A stretch of 64,000 nt of DNA from Pseudoflavonifractor sp. AF19-9AC (lineage in GTDB: Bacteria; Bacillota; Clostridia; Oscillospirales; Oscillospiraceae). Under the pieces are notes generated by a model, which saw only the letters and a program-made list of their open reading frames with translations, made no database searches and had not been told where the DNA came from. A program made the translations under genes and the position numbers. Location: NCBI RefSeq assembly GCF_003478995.1, contig NZ_QUGI01000002.1:310536-374535 (forward strand), in the 5' to 3' direction. Below are positions 60,673-64,000 of the stretch, piece after piece. How positions within the stretch are numbered: position 1 is the stretch's first letter; each line of letters opens with the position of its first letter.

Positions 60673-61452
60673 ATGAAGCTTGTGGGCAAACGTATTTTGT
60701 TCCTGTCTCTGAAGAAAAAGTGGTGGACCGCCGGTCTGTGCCTGTGCCTTGCGGCGCTGATGTTCTATGTGGTGAACTATCCGGCGGTGGTGGGAGCGTC
60801 GGCCACCACCCGTCAGCTGCCCATCTACTGCGTCCAGCGGGACCAGAAGCTGGTGTCCATCAGCTTTGACGCGGCCTGGGGGAACGAGGACACCCAGCAG
60901 CTCATTGATATCCTGGGACAGTATAACGTGAAGGCCACTTTCTTTGTGGTGGGGGAGTGGGCGGACAAATATCCCGAGTCGGTGAAGGCGCTGTCGGACG
61001 CGGGCCATGAGGTGATGAACCACTCCAACACCCACGCCCATTATCCCCAGATGTCCCCGGACGAGGTAGTGGCCGATCTCAACGCCTGCAACGATAAAAT
61101 CGAGGCCATCACGGGGGAGCGCCCCACCCTGGTCCGACTGCCCTACGGGGACTATGATGACAACTCCATCAACGCCGTGCGGTCCATCGGCATGGAGCCC
61201 GTCCAGTGGGACGTGGACAGCCTGGACTGGAAGGAGATTTCGGCGGAGGAAATTACCCAGCGGGTCACCTCCAAGGTGCAGCCCGGGTCCATTGTCCTCT
61301 TCCATAACGCCGCACTCCATACCCCCGAGGCCCTGCCGACGATTTTGTCCACACTGCTCCAGGAGGGCTATACCTTCGTACCCATCTCCCAAATCATTCT
61401 GTGTCAGCCCTATACCATTGACCATACCGGGCGGCAGTGTCCCTGTGCGTAG
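60673..61452 (+). CDS. polysaccharide deacetylase (NodB domain, PdaB-like)
   Basis: 259 residues. One N-terminal membrane segment (about 15-35, TAGLCLCLAALMFYVVNY) anchors an extracytoplasmic NodB domain. The motifs are SFDAAWG (catalytic D), HSNTHAHYP (metal H-x3-H), and RLPYGDYD. It removes N-acetyl groups from peptidoglycan or surface sugars. Length matches PdaB-type enzymes (about 250). ATG 60673 follows GGAGTGGGG; ATG 60658 is in frame but less well placed. Confidence 0.92.
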   Translation: MKLVGKRILFLSLKKKWWTAGLCLCLAALMFYVVNYPAVVGASATTRQLPIYCVQRDQKLVSISFDAAWGNEDTQQLIDILGQYNVKATFFVVGEWADKYPESVKALSDAGHEVMNHSNTHAHYPQMSPDEVVADLNACNDKIEAITGERPTLVRLPYGDYDDNSINAVRSIGMEPVQWDVDSLDWKEISAEEITQRVTSKVQPGSIVLFHNAALHTPEALPTILSTLLQEGYTFVPISQIILCQPYTIDHTGRQCPCA

Positions 61453-61484
61453 GAGGGGCTGCCCCAGAGTGCAAAACAGGCCAT

Positions 61485-61580
61485 GTCTACCAAATGTCTA
61501 CCAAAAAAGGCGCCGGAACCCTTGTGTCCCAAGGGTTCCGCGTTTTTCCATTTTCTGGGCGTCTACCAAATGTCTACCAA
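61485..61580. repeat. 20-bp exact direct repeat around a terminator
   Basis: GTCTACCAAATGTCTACCAA occurs at 61485-61504 and 61561-61580. Each copy is itself two near-identical 9-11-mers (TGTCTACCAAA). The space between holds the terminator hairpin. Confidence 0.85.
61515..61547 (+). terminator. terminator of the polysaccharide deacetylase gene
   Basis: GGAACCCTT and AAGGGTTCC form a 9-bp stem with a 7-base loop, then GCGTTTTT. Confidence 0.75.
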
Positions 61581-61780
61581 GATAACTTTTTGACTGGAAA
61601 AGTGGCCATTTCCCTGGCTTTTCATTGGATTTTCCTCACAAAATCCCGAGTGCAAGGGGCGTTATACCGGCCTAAATGGCTTAAAAAGTTCCCAAAACCT
61701 CAAAATTTGGGGAAAATCCCCGAAAAGCGATCCAAAAAGATGAAATCTCGGAGGATCAAAATTTAGAAGGAGGAATTCCA

Positions 61781-64000
61781 ATGAGAAACCTGAAGCGGGC
61801 TCTCGGCCTGGCTCTGGCTTCCGTCATGCTCCTGGGCATGATGGTGGTTGGTACCGGCGCGAGCTATGCCGATGTGGACTCCGCTGACAATGTGGAGGCC
61901 ATTGAGGTCATGCAGACTGTTGGCGTCATGTCCGGCGACACCAATGGCAACTTTAACCCCGACCAGAAGGTCACCCGCGGTGAGATGGCCGTGGTTATGA
62001 CCAACCTGCTGGGCCTGAAAGTCACCGACTATGTTGGCACTACCCTGACCTTTACCGATGTCCCCGAGTGGGGCAAGGGCTTTGTGGCCGCTTGTCTGGC
62101 CAACGGCATTGCCGCCGGCTACAACGACAAGCAGTTCGGCTTCAATGATTCCGTTACCACTGCCCAGGCTGCTCTGATGATGATGAAGGCTCTGGGCTAC
62201 TTCCAGTACTCCAGCGACTTCGGCTCTGACTGGCAGCTGGCCACTGTGAAGCAGGCCTCCAAGATCGACCTGTTCAAGGGTATCGAGAGCGGCGCTACCG
62301 TGGCTATGACCCGCAACGATGTGGCTCAGATGGCTCTGAATGCTCTGTGCGCTAACATGGTCGAGCCCGATGACTCCACCGTCAGCATTACCACTCCCGA
62401 CGGCACCACCGTTGAGGCTGGTACCGTTAAGTACAACGACGTGACCAAGCCCGCCGCCAGCACCGCTTACGCCATGATCGATCCCGACACTACCAGCGAT
62501 GGTAAGCAGATCGTTCAGCTGGGCGAGCAGCTGTTTGAGGGCGAGCTGCGCCGCACCGAGAACATCACCGTTGTCGACGACGGCCGTCCCGCTGTTCAGT
62601 GGGATTACAACTCCAAGCTGATCGGCGTTTACGGCAAGGAGCCTCTGGCTACTTACACCGACAAGGTGACCCAGGCTACCATGTACAGCCTGCTGGGCAA
62701 GAGCACTTGGAATGGTCTGACTGCTGTTAACGACAGCACCGCTCTGACCGCTGGCGACACCGATCAGGTCATTGTCTATGTGGACGGCCGAATCGTTAAC
62801 ATCGCTGACAAGAGCACCCTGTATGCTGCCAACAACAGCACCTCCATCCAGAGCGCTGTCGGCACCAACCTGACCGGCAACGGCACTATGACTCAGGTCT
62901 ACAAGGATCTGGACGGCAACGTGAGCATTGTCATCACCAACACTTACTTGCTGCGCGCCACCAACGATTACAGCGAGACCCGCGGCAACATGAACGTTGA
63001 GGTGATGAGCGACGGTCTGGTTCTGAACAGCAACATTCTGGATGATGCTGACTTCGATCTGGCTGGCTACAAGGATGGCGACTACATCCTGGCTCAGATT
63101 TCCTACAACGGTGCTGGCTATGATGTCATCGACATCCATAAGGCCACCGTTCTGTCCGGTGAGGTCATCAGCTATGACGTGAACGAGACCATCACCATTG
63201 AGGGTGCCACTTACAAGTACGCCTTCAAGGCCGACAACGAGAGCAAGACCACTGCTTACTCCGTGGGCGACACCGCTTCTGTGGTCCTCGACCAGTACGG
63301 CTATGTCATCAATGTGGATGACGCCACCGTGGACACCGGCAACTACATCTACATCTCCGAGTTTGCCACTGCCACCGGCCTGAGCAACGACATCGTCGCC
63401 GCCGCCTATTCCGCCGACGGCACCTACAAGGCCATTAACGTCAAGACTGTTGATGGCAGCGCTGCTACCACCAGCGATCCTGCTGGCTGGTACACCTACT
63501 CCATTGACAGCAACGACAAGTATGTGCTGACCACTGCCAGCACCGCCAAGAGCACTGTCACCGGCGATAGCGACGGCGAGGATGCCGTGAAGACCGGTGT
63601 AGTCGCTTTCGGTAACGCTGGCGCTCTGAAGGCTGATGCCAACACTATCTTCCTGATTAAGGATCATGAGGACGATGTCACCGCTTATGTGGGCGTGGAC
63701 AAGGTTCCCACTATCACCGTCAAGAATACCAAGACTGTTGATATTTATTACCTGAACCGCGAGGATTCCAGCTACGCCCGCTTCGTCTACATTGACACCA
63801 AGACCAATGCTGACACCACCATTGACGATTCCTCTGATTCTACCGGCCTGGTTTACGTTCTGAAGCAGGGTGCCACTACCATTGACAGTGACCGCAACAA
63901 GTACATCACTTATGAGGTCACCATCGACGGTGTGAAGGATACCATCAAGGTGAACGACGGCGTGTCCATCACCGTGGGCAAGCTGTACAAGAAGATGGCT
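61781..64000 (+). CDS. SLH-domain S-layer-like surface protein, N-terminal 740 codons (partial)
   Basis: The frame starts at ATG 61781 behind AGAAGGAGGAATTCC and is open to the end of the window. A signal peptide (about 1-30, NLKRALGLALASVMLLGMM, cleavage after SYA) leads to SLH modules (about 32-190: VDSADNVEAIEVMQTVGVM, GNFNPDQKVTRGEMAVVMTN, FTDVPEWGKGFVAACLANG). These anchor to cell-wall polymers. The rest is a threonine-, aspartate- and valine-rich beta-type region, like S-layer or large cell-surface proteins. Codon use is strongly biased, as in a highly expressed protein. The C-terminus is beyond the window. Confidence 0.92.
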   Translation, partial: MRNLKRALGLALASVMLLGMMVVGTGASYADVDSADNVEAIEVMQTVGVMSGDTNGNFNPDQKVTRGEMAVVMTNLLGLKVTDYVGTTLTFTDVPEWGKGFVAACLANGIAAGYNDKQFGFNDSVTTAQAALMMMKALGYFQYSSDFGSDWQLATVKQASKIDLFKGIESGATVAMTRNDVAQMALNALCANMVEPDDSTVSITTPDGTTVEAGTVKYNDVTKPAASTAYAMIDPDTTSDGKQIVQLGEQLFEGELRRTENITVVDDGRPAVQWDYNSKLIGVYGKEPLATYTDKVTQATMYSLLGKSTWNGLTAVNDSTALTAGDTDQVIVYVDGRIVNIADKSTLYAANNSTSIQSAVGTNLTGNGTMTQVYKDLDGNVSIVITNTYLLRATNDYSETRGNMNVEVMSDGLVLNSNILDDADFDLAGYKDGDYILAQISYNGAGYDVIDIHKATVLSGEVISYDVNETITIEGATYKYAFKADNESKTTAYSVGDTASVVLDQYGYVINVDDATVDTGNYIYISEFATATGLSNDIVAAAYSADGTYKAINVKTVDGSAATTSDPAGWYTYSIDSNDKYVLTTASTAKSTVTGDSDGEDAVKTGVVAFGNAGALKADANTIFLIKDHEDDVTAYVGVDKVPTITVKNTKTVDIYYLNREDSSYARFVYIDTKTNADTTIDDSSDSTGLVYVLKQGATTIDSDRNKYITYEVTIDGVKDTIKVNDGVSITVGKLYKKMA

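Larger units (their letters stand above)
61453..61780 (+). other. leader region of the S-layer gene with direct repeats and a terminator
   Basis: No gene. It contains a terminator hairpin for the deacetylase (GGAACCCTT 61515-61523, AAGGGTTCC 61531-61539, then CGTTTTT), two exact copies of a 20-base direct repeat (61485-61504, 61561-61580), an AT-rich A/C-run stretch and the strong AGAAGGAGG ribosome site of the next gene. A clear promoter was not found by eye. Confidence 0.7.

Noticed and set aside
61763..63667. Minus-strand 634-codon open frame
   Set aside because: Antisense to the SLH protein gene; the plus strand has ribosome site, signal peptide and SLH motifs.

Overview
This window looks like chromosome from a high-GC gut Firmicute of the Oscillospiraceae type (Flavonifractor, Lawsonibacter or Dysosmobacter relatives). 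This is inferred from GC-rich coding sequence with strong AGGAGG ribosome sites, T-box and fluoride riboswitch leaders, a glgBCDAP cluster, an SLH-domain surface protein and a DUF4317 gene. No rRNA, tRNA or CRISPR array was seen.

Layout. (1) Positions 1 to about 7,675 are the repressor end of a Mu-like transposable prophage, read leftward and cut by the window edge: divergent repressor and early promoter, several small early genes, a MuA-like DDE transposase, a MuB-like ATPase, Gam, and the first codons of an MT-A70 DNA adenine methyltransferase. It appears to have landed in a small membrane-protein gene. (2) 7.6-9.5 kb is an AT-richer patch with two small secreted proteins (one probably frameshifted) and a membrane-anchored XRE regulator. 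(3) 9.7-17.9 kb is aryl/acyl-CoA metabolism: ACT protein, phenylacetate-CoA ligase, a cation/proton antiporter behind a fluoride riboswitch, and a yerC-iorA-iorB operon behind a T-box leader that reads as phenylalanine-specific, plus an acyl-CoA synthetase. (4) 17.9-24.5 kb holds a membrane protein of unknown role, a CstA-type transporter, and an opine-dehydrogenase / ornithine-cyclodeaminase pair next to a sodium:solute symporter. (5) 24.6-37.7 kb is a compact PBSX-like head and contractile-tail cluster on the minus strand, without integrase, repressor, lysis genes, tail fibre or a recognisable tape measure. It carries a clear -1 slippery site in the tail-assembly chaperone. (6) 37.9-49.3 kb has a D,D-carboxypeptidase, then glycogen synthesis and breakdown (glgB, glgC, glgD, glgA, glgP), then a DUF4317 gene. 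(7) 49.8-60.5 kb is a self-contained PTS catabolic operon: ascorbate-type IIB and IIC, four putative catabolic enzymes, IIA, an aldolase-family enzyme, a PRD regulator, and its own HPr and enzyme I. (8) 60.7-64 kb has a polysaccharide deacetylase and the first 740 codons of a large SLH-domain S-layer-like protein.

How they work together. The T-box suggests that the Ior enzyme is switched on by uncharged tRNA-Phe. That fits a biosynthetic direction (aryl-acetyl-CoA to aryl-pyruvate), with PaaK supplying the CoA ester. The PTS operon encodes uptake, its own phosphoryl relay, regulation and probable catabolism of a sugar-acid-like substrate that cannot be named from sequence. The phage-like cluster could be a domesticated particle or gene-transfer-agent candidate; a decayed prophage is the main alternative.
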